From NCBI GenBank assembly GCA_021776435.1, contig JAJFFW010000026.1, positions 1-46,582 on the forward strand: a stretch of DNA of 46,582 nucleotides. The letters run 5' to 3'. This DNA comes from Parvularculaceae bacterium. GTDB taxonomy: Bacteria > Pseudomonadota > Alphaproteobacteria > Caulobacterales > Parvularculaceae. Of the stretch, positions 33,843 to 42,887 are shown piece after piece. The position numbers and the translations under genes were made by a program. Below the pieces are notes generated by a model. The model saw only the letters and a program-made list of their open reading frames with translations, was not told the origin of the DNA and ran no database searches. The stretch's first letter is position 1. Each line of letters begins with the position of its first letter.

Positions 33843-35684
33843 TCAGGTGCGCGTGGCTCTCACTGGCGGATCATTCGGTGCGCCTTCAGGAAGCCAGCCC
33901 GGAGTAACTTCGGGTTTGCCAATCAAATACCCTTGAAGAAAATCGACGCCGAGCCCTTTTAAGAGCATGGCGTCGGCTTCGTTTTCAACCCACTCGGCGA
34001 CGGTCTTCATCTCGAAATTACGCGCCAAATCCAGAAGCGTGCGCACGAAGAGCTGGTTCTCGCGGGAGGATGCGACGCCTGTAACAAAGGAGCCGTCAAT
34101 TTTTAGAATATCAATATCCAACGCCTTCAAATTACGGAACGATGTGTACCCCGCACCGAAATCATCAATCGCGAACGAACAGCCCAACTCTTTAATTTCC
34201 GACACGAACTCAATGGACGCATCGATCGCATCGATCACTTTCGTTTCAGTTAGCTCAACTGTAATTCTTTTTGCCAACATCGTGTTGGCGCGCAACTGAG
34301 CGACATACCCTTCAGCCCACACTGCGTCCTTCACCGTTTCCATAGAAACATTCACGTTGAGATGAATGTTTGGGCAAATTGCGAGAGTATTGATCGCAAG
34401 TTCTAAGACTCGCCGATCAAGAAGGTGAACAAGACCCAGCCGCTCGGCGACAGGAATAAATTCCGGCGCCGAAACCTCACGCCCATCTTCCCCGCGCATG
34501 CGAATAAGACATTCGAATTTCGAGGGCGTTTCATCAAGGTCAGAGACGATGGCCTGGAACGCCAGACGAATTCGTCGATCATTAAGCGCCGTCAAAATGA
34601 CATCGGACATGTGCGTATTTCGCCGACGCTGGGAAATGATGTCGGTCTTCTCGGAAAAACTCGACCAGCTTGACCGTCCCAGGCGTTTTGCTTGATCAAG
34701 CGCCGCCTCCGCGCAGGCCATCGCCGTTTGCGAATCCGCTGCATGCTCCGGAATAGTCGTCACACCCAAGCAAACCGACGAGGTCACGCTACCCCGACTG
34801 GTTTCAACCACGCTTTCGCGTGCCGCATTGAGAAACCTGTTACAAATACAACGAAGCTCAGCCTCATCACAATCGTTGATAATCATACCAAATTTGGTGC
34901 CTGCGACCCGACCGATACTATCATTTGGGCCCAGTAATTCTGCCATACGGCGAGAAAGTTCAACGATAACCTGATCAGCGACTTCAAATCCAAAATCCGC
35001 ATTTAAGGCGCCAAGATCATCTATGCCCACCAAGATATAAGCGCCGTGTTGATCATCAGAACGTCTTGCACTGAGCCAGTCATCCAATCGCTGCCGCACA
35101 ACAACTCGATTGAGAAGGCCGGTCAGCTCATCGTTTTCGGCGAGCCAGGAAAGTCTCTTTTCACGTTGTTTTTGGTGTCCAATCGATCTCACAACACTAA
35201 TCAACCGGCGCCTCGGACCTGTGCCAATCCACCCGCCGCGTTCCTCGACCCAGTGTTCACGACCGTCAGCCCACAACACACGATATTCGGATACATAACT
35301 CTGGACTTCGCCAGCAAAGGCTTGAACCCGCGTCGTGTTTTGCACATCCAAGACGATGGCGTCATAGTCAGATCGCTCCATGACCGATGGCGCTTTGGAG
35401 AGACCCAACAGCCGAGCTGCAGAGACATTATCAGACCAACTTAATCTGTCTGTTTCCGGATCAAATTCGAACAACGCCTGCAAAATACCTTCGCCAGGAA
35501 TGGCTGCCGGTGGCGTAGCTCCCGGTTCCACTGATACGGGACAATCATCTCCCACAGACCAGCTTTCGCTAGGCGGTAGGTTTTCAGCAAAGACTTCGGC
35601 GCGTTCGACCATCATGGGTTTTCCATATTCTTCGACATCACCATAATCATCGAGCCGTAAATAAAAATTGAAGTTACGAGCCAA
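33843..35684 (-). CDS. PAS-GGDEF-EAL c-di-GMP phosphodiesterase
   Basis: A 613-residue cytoplasmic protein. A PAS sensor lies at about 68-165, a GGDEF domain at 180-345 and an EAL domain at 360-595. The GGDEF signature reads Ala261-Gly-Thr-Lys-Phe265, so cyclase activity is lost. The EAL domain keeps Glu391 (as ECL), Asn445, Glu477/Glu480 (ELTE), Asp507-Asp508-Phe-Gly, Lys528, Glu564 or Glu567 and Gln584, which predicts active c-di-GMP hydrolysis. The stop lies 13 bases from the convergent phaR end. The N-terminal 60 residues have no known domain. Confidence 0.93.
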   Translation of the reverse strand: MARNFNFYLRLDDYGDVEEYGKPMMVERAEVFAENLPPSESWSVGDDCPVSVEPGATPPAAIPGEGILQALFEFDPETDRLSWSDNVSAARLLGLSKAPSVMERSDYDAIVLDVQNTTRVQAFAGEVQSYVSEYRVLWADGREHWVEERGGWIGTGPRRRLISVVRSIGHQKQREKRLSWLAENDELTGLLNRVVVRQRLDDWLSARRSDDQHGAYILVGIDDLGALNADFGFEVADQVIVELSRRMAELLGPNDSIGRVAGTKFGMIINDCDEAELRCICNRFLNAARESVVETSRGSVTSSVCLGVTTIPEHAADSQTAMACAEAALDQAKRLGRSSWSSFSEKTDIISQRRRNTHMSDVILTALNDRRIRLAFQAIVSDLDETPSKFECLIRMRGEDGREVSAPEFIPVAERLGLVHLLDRRVLELAINTLAICPNIHLNVNVSMETVKDAVWAEGYVAQLRANTMLAKRITVELTETKVIDAIDASIEFVSEIKELGCSFAIDDFGAGYTSFRNLKALDIDILKIDGSFVTGVASSRENQLFVRTLLDLARNFEMKTVAEWVENEADAMLLKGLGVDFLQGYLIGKPEVTPGWLPEGAPNDPPVRATRT

Positions 35685-35716
35685 AGTTCGGCGTAAATCT
35701 TGCGATTACCTTATTT

Positions 35717-35998
35717 ATGAAACCAATTGTTAACCTTCCCGCCCCGTTTCGTAGTGCAGCGCACGCCCTGAGCAGCCCTACAGTGCGCCAAATTGGCGCA
35801 CTATCTGTCAAACAGATCCCGCAGGTCGTCCCATCTAAGCAGGTCTCGAAGATCGCCCCATCTGCCCCTTCGCTTCACTTGCACCGTCAATCCACGATGG
35901 CATCGTTCGAAGAAACTGAAGCTTCATATGGTTACGGCAAAGCCATCAAATCGCTCGCGCAATCCGATGGTCTTCGACGTCTTGATCTTTTTGTCTAA
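35717..35998 (+). CDS. Doubtful small protein gene
   Basis: A 93-codon frame starting MKPIVNLPAPFRSAAHALSS, divergent from the EAL gene. It has no ribosome site and no recognised domain, but codon choice is not obviously unlike its neighbours. Two perfect palindromes lie inside it, which suggests a regulatory region rather than a protein. If it is not a gene, 35685-36011 is a non-coding stretch of 327 bases. Confidence 0.3.
   Translation: MKPIVNLPAPFRSAAHALSSPTVRQIGALSVKQIPQVVPSKQVSKIAPSAPSLHLHRQSTMASFEETEASYGYGKAIKSLAQSDGLRRLDLFV
35782..35817. promoter_or_regulatory. Two adjacent perfect palindromes
   Basis: AGTGCGCCAA and TTGGCGCACT flank a single A at 35782-35802. Directly after it, ATCTGT and ACAGAT flank CAA at 35803-35817. 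They lie about 100 bases upstream of the PAS-GGDEF-EAL gene (divergent) and could be binding sites for regulators or a cruciform-like signal. Confidence 0.55.
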
Positions 35999-36011
35999 AA
36001 GCGAAATGGCG

Positions 36012-36434
36012 CTATCGAATGATGCCGCTGCTCACTGAAAGATCGCGTCTCGCCGTAACAGTCGTGACAATAAAGCCCGCCATAAAATCGAGGAGAGTCA
36101 TTGTCATGAAGATGAAGAAAACCGAGTTACCGAACCCCTTGAAGATGATGAAGAGCAAAAGCGATACGACAAAGGTCACAAACGACAAGGCGTGATTGAC
36201 AATAGAATCCGAACCGGTTTTCGTTGCTCGAAGCAATTCAACAAACAAAAGCGCCATGCTGGCGACTAGAAACAAATCGCCCCAGGTCACTTTCCAGATA
36301 TCGCCTGACATCATGGGAAGTTCGATAAATTTAATTTCGTGCCATTGTGAGCCGTCAACCCCGCCGATACCGGTAAAAGTCAGCACCACATTAATGATTA
36401 AGCCCAACGCCAACAGAGGAAACATCTGGTACAT
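36012..36434 (-). CDS. Conserved four-helix membrane protein
   Basis: A 140-residue protein with four membrane helices. After a first helix (LLALGLIINVVLTFTG) there is a short loop with VTWGDLFLVASMALLFVELLRATKTG, then NHALSFVTFVVSLLLFIIFKGFG and a final helix with LLDFMAGFIVTTVTARRD. I recall similar proteins as conserved unknowns in Alphaproteobacteria. It is 30 bases downstream of the GT2 gene on the same strand and may be co-transcribed. A lipid or glycan export link is only suggested by context. Confidence 0.7.
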   Translation of the reverse strand: MYQMFPLLALGLIINVVLTFTGIGGVDGSQWHEIKFIELPMMSGDIWKVTWGDLFLVASMALLFVELLRATKTGSDSIVNHALSFVTFVVSLLLFIIFKGFGNSVFFIFMTMTLLDFMAGFIVTTVTARRDLSVSSGIIR

Positions 36435-36464
36435 GGCCGCGCTCTCCTTTCATAACCCCCGGGA

Positions 36465-37310
36465 TTAGCGGTCTGATTTCACCTTATCACAGGCTGCGCT
36501 CGTCTGAACCTCTGAAATTTGTTTTGGTGAACGCGCTCGTGAATTAAGCCAGAGAACACCTAAAAGATCACGAACCGCAACCAATAATCGTCCGAAATTC
36601 GTATATTTTGACTGCCCGTGTTGCCGCGGCCTGTGATTAACCTCTTGATATTCAACGATAAACCCTTCGCGGCGCATGAGAGCAGGCAAATACCGATGCA
36701 AATGGTCGAAATAAGGAAGACGCAAGAAAGCCGACTTATAAAAAACTTTCAGTCCGCACCCTGTGTCGACTGCGCCATCATTCAGGACGCGCCCTCGAAC
36801 CACATTAGCGATACGTGAACTCCAACGTTTGGCCCATGAATCTTCACGTCGCCGACGCTCACCAGCAACCATCACGAGTAAGGATGGAGCATCACGACGC
36901 TGGAGCTGCTCAAAGAGTGCAATAATATCTTTGGGATCATTTTGCCCGTCGCCATCCAAAGTGACAATAACCGGCGCGCGCGCGGCAAGTATGCCCGTAC
37001 GGATCGCCCGGCTTTGCCCTGCATTTTCGGCATGCACCAGAATTCGCAACGCCCCCATCACTCCTGCCAATGAAGCCAGTTCCGCCTGTGTATCGTCTTG
37101 TGAACAATCGTCCACGACAATAATTTCGGTCGTAAAACCTGAGGTTGAAGCGTGAATTTCTTCGACTAGAGCAACGGCGCCGCCGCCCTCATTGTACATC
37201 GGTATCACGATGCTCAGGTCGGGTGCGTTTTGCGATTTCTGCTTTGTCTCCATAGCAAAAAGTGGTGCAAAGCTCGCTGGATCTTTTATCGACATCATAG
37301 TCCGGCTCAT
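36465..37310 (-). CDS. Family 2 glycosyltransferase (dolichol-phosphate-mannose/ArnC-like)
   Basis: A 281-residue GT2 enzyme. DLSIVIPMYNEGGGAVALVE opens the catalytic domain and EIIVVDDCSQDDT gives the first Asp motif. VIVTLDGDGQNDPKDI carries the DxD-like metal site, and CGLKVFYKSAFLRLPYFDHLHRYLPAL matches polyprenyl-phosphate sugar transferases. There are no C-terminal membrane helices, so it is the soluble type. It would make a polyprenyl-phosphate sugar, the donor that neighbouring GT39 enzymes use. The start is uncertain (37310, 37295 or 37253). It is divergent from the GT39 genes. Confidence 0.85.
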   Translation of the reverse strand: MSRTMMSIKDPASFAPLFAMETKQKSQNAPDLSIVIPMYNEGGGAVALVEEIHASTSGFTTEIIVVDDCSQDDTQAELASLAGVMGALRILVHAENAGQSRAIRTGILAARAPVIVTLDGDGQNDPKDIIALFEQLQRRDAPSLLVMVAGERRRREDSWAKRWSSRIANVVRGRVLNDGAVDTGCGLKVFYKSAFLRLPYFDHLHRYLPALMRREGFIVEYQEVNHRPRQHGQSKYTNFGRLLVAVRDLLGVLWLNSRARSPKQISEVQTSAACDKVKSDR

Positions 37311-37419
37311 ACCTGATCCCGCCGCCTACGTCACGCCAGAAGCTGTGAACCTCTTTCGTCGGGACAGATGGGCTTATTTCCGCATAAGATACTCTGAGCG
37401 AGGGGAAATAATTGTTACC

Positions 37420-39090
37420 ATGCCTGCCGTAATGAAAACCGACGCGCGCATCACGCATGTCATCGCAGTCACGATTTTTGCGACCTTCATAACCTTTGCC
37501 GGTTTATGGGCGCTGCCACCGCTCGACAGAGACGAAACGCGTTTTGCACAGGCGACTGTTCAAATGCTCGAGACTGGAGATTTCATCAATATCCGGTTTC
37601 AAGATAGCGAAAGAAATAAGAAACCTGCGGGCATCTATTGGCTGCAAGCAGCAAGTGTCTCTGTATTTTCAACTGCGGACTCCCGCGAGATTTGGGCTTA
37701 CCGCATCCCCTCTATGTTAGGCGCAGTCTTAGCAGCGATTTTTACTTACCTCGCAGGCGTCCGGCTGTTCGATCCCAGGACAGCTCTTTTAGGCGCCGCC
37801 TTATTAGCGAGTTCACCAGTTCTCGCAGGTGAAGCGACAATCGCTAAAACCGATGCGATGCTGCTTGCTTCCATTACGCTCGCACAATTGGCGTTCATAG
37901 AGGTCTATGCGCATGCGAATAGTAATTCACGGGAACGTGGTTGGCTGTGGTCGATCGTGTTTTGGTTGGCGTTAAGTGTAGGCGTCCTTTTAAAAGGCCC
38001 TATAGCGCCCATGATCGTCGGGCTTACCGGCGCTGCCCTGCTTTTTCGCCGGCCAAAGGTGCATTGGCTCAGTCACCTCAGGCCGATCGCAGGCCTATTA
38101 ATTCTATTTCTTATGATCATTCCTTGGGCAATCGCCATCGGCCTGGCGACAGAATGGCGCTTTTTTTCTGACTCCTTTGGCGCAGACATGCTTGCCAAAG
38201 TGGGGACTCCCCAAGAAGGCCACGGCGCACCGCCCGGCTATTACCTTCTCTTAATCCCGGTACTGCTCTGGCCGGTCACAGCCATGCTGCCAGGAGCAAT
38301 AACCTTCGCATGGCGCAAGCGGCGCGATTGGAATATATTTTTTCTTCTCAGCTGGATTATTCCAAGCTGGCTGGTCTTTGAGCTGTCCGCAACAAAATTA
38401 CCCCATTATGTCTTGCCGCTTTATCCGGCGATCGCACTGCTCGCGGCCCATACTGCCGTTTCATGTGTCAAGATACCCAAATGGGCGACCCATGCAGGCG
38501 CGATCTTTTATCTGGGATTAGGTCTCGTTTTTGGCGGCGTTGTCGCCATCCTTCCTCTGTTATATGGCGCTGACTCATTTGCCCCGGTTGCACTCGCCGC
38601 TGGCGTCGTTATTAGCGGCGCAAGTGCGGTAGCAGCAGCGCTTTTTTGGCGTGGCCGTAACGTCGCTGGAGGATTCACGGCGGCAGTAGTTTCCGCTTCG
38701 CTGGCGTGGGCGCTTCTGGCTGGCGTTTTGCCACGGCTGTACGACCTTCAAATTTCACCAAGGATCTCTGAAGCGCTTGAGGCCGCTGGCCGCCACCCCC
38801 TTCGTAATAATGTCGGACCGGCAGTCCTGGCCGGGTATTATGAACCTTCAGTCGTATTTATGTTGGGAACCAAAACGATCTTGACCGACGGCGCGGGTGC
38901 GGCGCGCAGCCTTTCTGAAGACGCCAGTCGCGCGGCGATCATCGAATCGAAAATGAAACCGGAATTTGACGCGGAACTCTCCGATATCGGAATTTCGGTC
39001 CGCGCTCTTGCAGTCATCAATGGGTTCAATTACTCGAACGGTGATACGGTCTCTCTTACTGTCTATACCGTCGATTCATCTTCGCCATAG
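37420..39090 (+). CDS. Family 39 glycosyltransferase (ArnT-like)
   Basis: A 556-residue multi-pass protein of the PMT/ArnT family. The first periplasmic loop has PPLDRDETRFAQATVQMLETGDF with the catalytic-type Asp-Glu, followed by RFQDSERNKKPAGIYWLQA, which is characteristic of ArnT-like enzymes that transfer sugars from polyprenyl phosphate to lipid A or other acceptors. About 11 helices follow, with a soluble C-terminal part. The frame is open 76 codons further upstream across the opposite gene; the ATG at 37420 gives the standard N-terminus with AGGGGA upstream. It is followed after 13 bases by a second GT39 gene. Confidence 0.9.
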   Translation: MPAVMKTDARITHVIAVTIFATFITFAGLWALPPLDRDETRFAQATVQMLETGDFINIRFQDSERNKKPAGIYWLQAASVSVFSTADSREIWAYRIPSMLGAVLAAIFTYLAGVRLFDPRTALLGAALLASSPVLAGEATIAKTDAMLLASITLAQLAFIEVYAHANSNSRERGWLWSIVFWLALSVGVLLKGPIAPMIVGLTGAALLFRRPKVHWLSHLRPIAGLLILFLMIIPWAIAIGLATEWRFFSDSFGADMLAKVGTPQEGHGAPPGYYLLLIPVLLWPVTAMLPGAITFAWRKRRDWNIFFLLSWIIPSWLVFELSATKLPHYVLPLYPAIALLAAHTAVSCVKIPKWATHAGAIFYLGLGLVFGGVVAILPLLYGADSFAPVALAAGVVISGASAVAAALFWRGRNVAGGFTAAVVSASLAWALLAGVLPRLYDLQISPRISEALEAAGRHPLRNNVGPAVLAGYYEPSVVFMLGTKTILTDGAGAARSLSEDASRAAIIESKMKPEFDAELSDIGISVRALAVINGFNYSNGDTVSLTVYTVDSSSP

Positions 39091-39103
39091 AGCCAGAGAC
39101 AAC

Positions 39104-40594
39104 ATGGTCCGAATTTTCCGAGAAGTCTGGAATAACCCTTTTCAACGATTCTTAGTTATTGCTGCAGCGCTCACCGCAGCACGCATCATTTCATTGATTT
39201 TTTCACAAGCTGATCTTGGTGCGGATGAAGCGCAATACTGGTTTTGGAGCAAAACACCTGCATTCGGTTATTTTTCGAAACCACCGGTTATCGCATGGGC
39301 AATCGGTTTTACGACCGCGCTGTTCGGTGACAATGAATGGGCTGTGCGCTTCTCTGCGCCTATTTTTCACATGGGGGCGGGGATCTTTCTCTCCGCTCTT
39401 GCGCAAAGACTTTATGACTCACGAATTGCGTTTTGGACAGGGCTAGCGTGGCTAACACTTCCTGGCATCACATTCTCCGCGACCCTCATAACGACGGATG
39501 CGCCTTTGATGTTGTTCTGGTCTGGCGCTCTTTATGCCTTTTTCCGCTTACTGCATCCCAAGGAAAACGAAGAGAACAGTCCTTTGTGGGCGGTCATTTT
39601 GGGCGCCGCTATTGGATTTGGGTTCCTGTCCAAATATGCAATGCTTTATTTTATTTTCGGCGCAGGGATTGCACTCTCCCTTTCTGAAGAGCTGCGGCGA
39701 CAGCTCCGACTAAGAGAAATTGCCCTCGTCCTTACCGTATCTATGGCGATCATCACTCCCAATATATTGTGGAATACGGCGAACGATTTTCAGACAGTTT
39801 CTCATACTGTAGCAAACGCGAACTGGAATGGCCCTCTATTTCATCCCTTCGAACTACTCGAGTTCCTCGGCGCACAATTCGGCGTCTTCGGCCTTCTCCC
39901 TATGTTGGCGCTATGTTGGGGTCTGGTGACACTTGGGCGTAGGCTCTCCATCGCAGGGGCCGGACGACAGATTGATCTGGCGCTTCTCGCATTTATTCTT
40001 CCGCCGTTAATTATCGTCAGTATACAGGCGCTCGTTTCTCGGGCGCACGCAAACTGGGCGGCGGCAGCTTATCCAGCGGCGGTCATTCTGGTGACTGCCT
40101 GGGCGTTTCGCGCACGCCTTGGCTGGCTTGCAAAAGCGAGCACTGCATTTCATTCAACAATCGCAATTATTTTTATGATCGGTTATGCGAACTTCGCTAT
40201 CGCAGACAGCTTCGGTCTCTCGAATGCACTCAAACGCCTTCGCGGATGGGAAGAATTGGGCGAAACTACGAGCCGGGCAGCTGTGGGGTATGACGCCATA
40301 CTCTCCGATGACCGGGAATTAATGAGCGAACTGTTGTATTATACACGGAACGGCGCACCTCCAATTGTGGCTTGGGATGCAAATGCGTATACAGACAATC
40401 ACTACGAGGCCTTCAAAGCATTCGACCCAGACCGCCATCAGCGTTTGCTTTATGTCACGAAATATGGAGACGCTCTGCTCATCGGTGATCGATTCAAAAC
40501 AGTGACTCTCGTCGGTCAGTCAGTCGTTGATCTCAAACGCAACAAGACTAGAACGCTCTACTTCTTTGAAGTCTCAGGTTACGGACAACCTTAA
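39104..40594 (+). CDS. Second family 39 glycosyltransferase
   Basis: A 496-residue multi-pass enzyme. LGADEAQYWFWSKTPAFGYF holds the active-site Asp-Glu in the first loop, followed by SKPPVIAWAIGFTTALFG. The pattern is that of the PMT_2 branch rather than ArnT itself. A C-terminal periplasmic domain follows the helices. The ATG at 39104 is preferred; the longer frame overlaps the end of the first GT39 gene. The two GT39 genes form an operon and probably use the lipid-linked sugar made by the adjacent GT2. It ends overlapping the convergent GT2 gene by four bases. Confidence 0.88.
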   Translation: MVRIFREVWNNPFQRFLVIAAALTAARIISLIFSQADLGADEAQYWFWSKTPAFGYFSKPPVIAWAIGFTTALFGDNEWAVRFSAPIFHMGAGIFLSALAQRLYDSRIAFWTGLAWLTLPGITFSATLITTDAPLMLFWSGALYAFFRLLHPKENEENSPLWAVILGAAIGFGFLSKYAMLYFIFGAGIALSLSEELRRQLRLREIALVLTVSMAIITPNILWNTANDFQTVSHTVANANWNGPLFHPFELLEFLGAQFGVFGLLPMLALCWGLVTLGRRLSIAGAGRQIDLALLAFILPPLIIVSIQALVSRAHANWAAAAYPAAVILVTAWAFRARLGWLAKASTAFHSTIAIIFMIGYANFAIADSFGLSNALKRLRGWEELGETTSRAAVGYDAILSDDRELMSELLYYTRNGAPPIVAWDANAYTDNHYEAFKAFDPDRHQRLLYVTKYGDALLIGDRFKTVTLVGQSVVDLKRNKTRTLYFFEVSGYGQP

Positions 40595-41583
40595 CGCCCT
40601 GAGCGTCGCGCAGCCATTGAGCGCGCCCGTTGAACGCCATTACGCCCACGCCGCGCGCGAAAACCCAAAAAAGCGATGCCCTGCGCGATAACGCGCTGCA
40701 AAGCGAGAATTCCGCACGCCGCCCAGATGCTGGCGGTGACGAGCCACATGAACGGCGCCGGATAGGGCTCGGAAAAATGCGCCTTGAAATAGCGCAAAAT
40801 ACTCACGGTCTTGCGCACTTCGATATTCAGCGGATCAACGCGGCTTGAGCTCTTGTAGTGCGTGACACTCACATGCGGGTTGAAATAGACTGAGCCGCCC
40901 GCCTTAGTGAAGCGCAGACAGAAATCCACATCCTCGACATGCAGAAAATAATCCTCGTCCATACCGCCAACGTTGAAGTAATCCTCTCGCGGCAATAAAA
41001 AGCAGGCTCCGGAAATCACAGGCAGCGGAATAACATTCTCCGGGCACGGCTCGCCGTGAAGGTTAAACCGTCGAAAATATGGGTGGCGCGGCGCGAAACG
41101 ATAGAGCTTCGTTACCTCAACAAAAGCCCGCCAGGGGGTCAGCGTTGCGCGACGTGAACCCTGTTGTTCTGAACCGTCAGGCTCAAGGATTTTCGCGCCC
41201 ATCAGCCAGGGCCGCGATCGCGCCTTTGCATCCGCCAGCAGGCGTGCAATTCCGCCCGCAGGCATAATGGCATCTGGGTTTTGAAAAAGGAGATACTCAC
41301 CGCGGCTGCGTTCGGCGCCAAGGTTACATGCTTTCGCGAAACCAATATTGCCATGCCCTGTTACAATTATAACACGAGTGTCGCCATCTTCACTCTCGGC
41401 GGCGCTTTCTACCGTGCCTGGCCAATTGCCATTATCGACAATAATAATTTCATCGACTTCCGGCTGCGCTTTCAGAGACGCAATTGCGCGAGCGAGCAGG
41501 GGGCCCGTGAAATAGCTGACGACAATCGCGCTCACCGCGCCACCGCATCGCCTTTCGTTGGTTTCTCCGTAATTCCTAATCAA
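40591..41583 (-). CDS. Family 2 glycosyltransferase, rhamnosyltransferase-like
   Basis: A protein of about 330 residues. SAIVVSYFTGPLLARAIASL opens the GT2 domain, EIIIVDNGN is motif I, and EYLLFQNPDAIMPAGGI carries the DxD-like site. ISGACFLLPREDYFNVGGMDEDYFLHVEDVDFCLR is the hallmark of the WbbL-like rhamnosyltransferase group. Near the C-terminus there is a hydrophobic segment. I chose a TTG at 41583 because it overlaps the stop of the upstream gene as TTGA and has AGAGG six bases before it. A GTG at 41535 is the alternative; the longer frame with an ATG lies inside the neighbour. Confidence 0.85.
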   Translation of the reverse strand: MIRNYGETNERRCGGAVSAIVVSYFTGPLLARAIASLKAQPEVDEIIIVDNGNWPGTVESAAESEDGDTRVIIVTGHGNIGFAKACNLGAERSRGEYLLFQNPDAIMPAGGIARLLADAKARSRPWLMGAKILEPDGSEQQGSRRATLTPWRAFVEVTKLYRFAPRHPYFRRFNLHGEPCPENVIPLPVISGACFLLPREDYFNVGGMDEDYFLHVEDVDFCLRFTKAGGSVYFNPHVSVTHYKSSSRVDPLNIEVRKTVSILRYFKAHFSEPYPAPFMWLVTASIWAACGILALQRVIAQGIAFLGFRARRGRNGVQRARSMAARRSGR

Positions 41584-42887
41584 TTTATCCCTCTTCGCGC
41601 ATTTACGGCCGCGCGATCCCCTATTTGATAAACAGAGTATGACAACGAAGCGCCCATCGCCGCAAGCACAACCGCAGAAATTCTCCAAACCTGCCAAAGG
41701 CTGGCCTCAACCAGTGCGGAGATTAAGGTAACGGCGATGGCGCCAATAACACAGGCGACCACCGGCCGCACCCATTCCACCGCCGCCAAGGCGCGCCCAC
41801 CGCTGATAATAAACAGCCCGAAAGCGACCACCCCGGGCAATCCCAGCTCGAGCCAGATTTGCAGGAAGATATTGTGGGGATGGGTGGGCATTTCAGGCAA
41901 GGGAATGGGCGCATTTGGGATTAAGATCATCCCGCCCTCTTCGCTCCAGGCCCGTGCGTAATCAATACCATGCCCGAATGGCAACCCATCCAGGGCAACG
42001 GCGCCCGCCTCTCTCCATACATAAAGGCGCTGCAGCCAGGACAGCGATAATGACTCACCGAACGTCTCCATCAACCATTCGACGGGCAGCGCAACCGCTA
42101 TGAACGGGGCCGCGACGAGCACCATCACAATCAGCCAGGTCATGATGAGTACTATACGCTTCGGATAGAGGAGAGCGAACAAAGACGCGAGCCCGCCGAC
42201 AACCAATGCAGCAAAATTTGCTTCAATCGAAAAGATCATGGCCGCAGCGATTGCTAGCATTATGACCACAACTGGCGCGAACTTATTATCCGTTATCCGA
42301 TAGATGATAGCAGCGGCGGGAAAAACCGCAGGCGCGATGACGGATACACCGCGACCCAATGCGACGAAATCCTTATAACGCTGAGGCGACAGATCTTCTG
42401 GGGGAAAGATGGCTCTAAGCGGCGCCCCAGTGAGCCCTTCAATTAACAAAAGCAAAGCAGACAAAACAATCACTACCGCGAAGACATTCGCTAGTATCGT
42501 TGCCTCAGAGGCGACACGACGTAATATTTCCCAAACGAGGGCGCCACCAGCGAGCACAGGCAAAAAAACGCCAATAGAAAGTTCCCACTTTTCTCCAAGT
42601 GGGGACCAAATCGCCGTCAATCCGAGCCAGGCGCAAAACGCCAACATGGCATACCCACCCAGAACAACGGGGTCTTTAAAATCAGGCTTCAGCAGAAAAT
42701 AGGGGATGCCTATACGCCAGGGTTCGCCGCGACTACCGACGGCGAACCCCATAATCAGAATCATCGGCGCAAGCGCGCGGTGCGCGAACACAACGGAAAA
42801 TGGCAGGAGAGCGACGAGCCCAATCATCGTCGCCATCACGACACGCTCATGACTGGTGTGTCCGAGAGCGCGCAGCAAATTAATCAC
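41580..42887 (-). CDS. O-antigen ligase/polymerase (Wzy_C-type) membrane protein
   Basis: A 435-residue protein with about 11-12 helices. The conserved Wzy_C loop is [18 protein letters not shown] near 343-360, with the His that is essential in WaaL/Wzy enzymes. Such proteins join or polymerise lipid-linked glycans on the periplasmic face. Its start overlaps the end of thrS by eight bases and its stop overlaps the start of the GT2 gene, so thrS-wzy-GT2 may be one coupled transcript. Whether it is a ligase or a polymerase cannot be told. Confidence 0.88.
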   Translation of the reverse strand: MINLLRALGHTSHERVVMATMIGLVALLPFSVVFAHRALAPMILIMGFAVGSRGEPWRIGIPYFLLKPDFKDPVVLGGYAMLAFCAWLGLTAIWSPLGEKWELSIGVFLPVLAGGALVWEILRRVASEATILANVFAVVIVLSALLLLIEGLTGAPLRAIFPPEDLSPQRYKDFVALGRGVSVIAPAVFPAAAIIYRITDNKFAPVVVIMLAIAAAMIFSIEANFAALVVGGLASLFALLYPKRIVLIMTWLIVMVLVAAPFIAVALPVEWLMETFGESLSLSWLQRLYVWREAGAVALDGLPFGHGIDYARAWSEEGGMILIPNAPIPLPEMPTHPHNIFLQIWLELGLPGVVAFGLFIISGGRALAAVEWVRPVVACVIGAIAVTLISALVEASLWQVWRISAVVLAAMGASLSYSVYQIGDRAAVNARRGIN

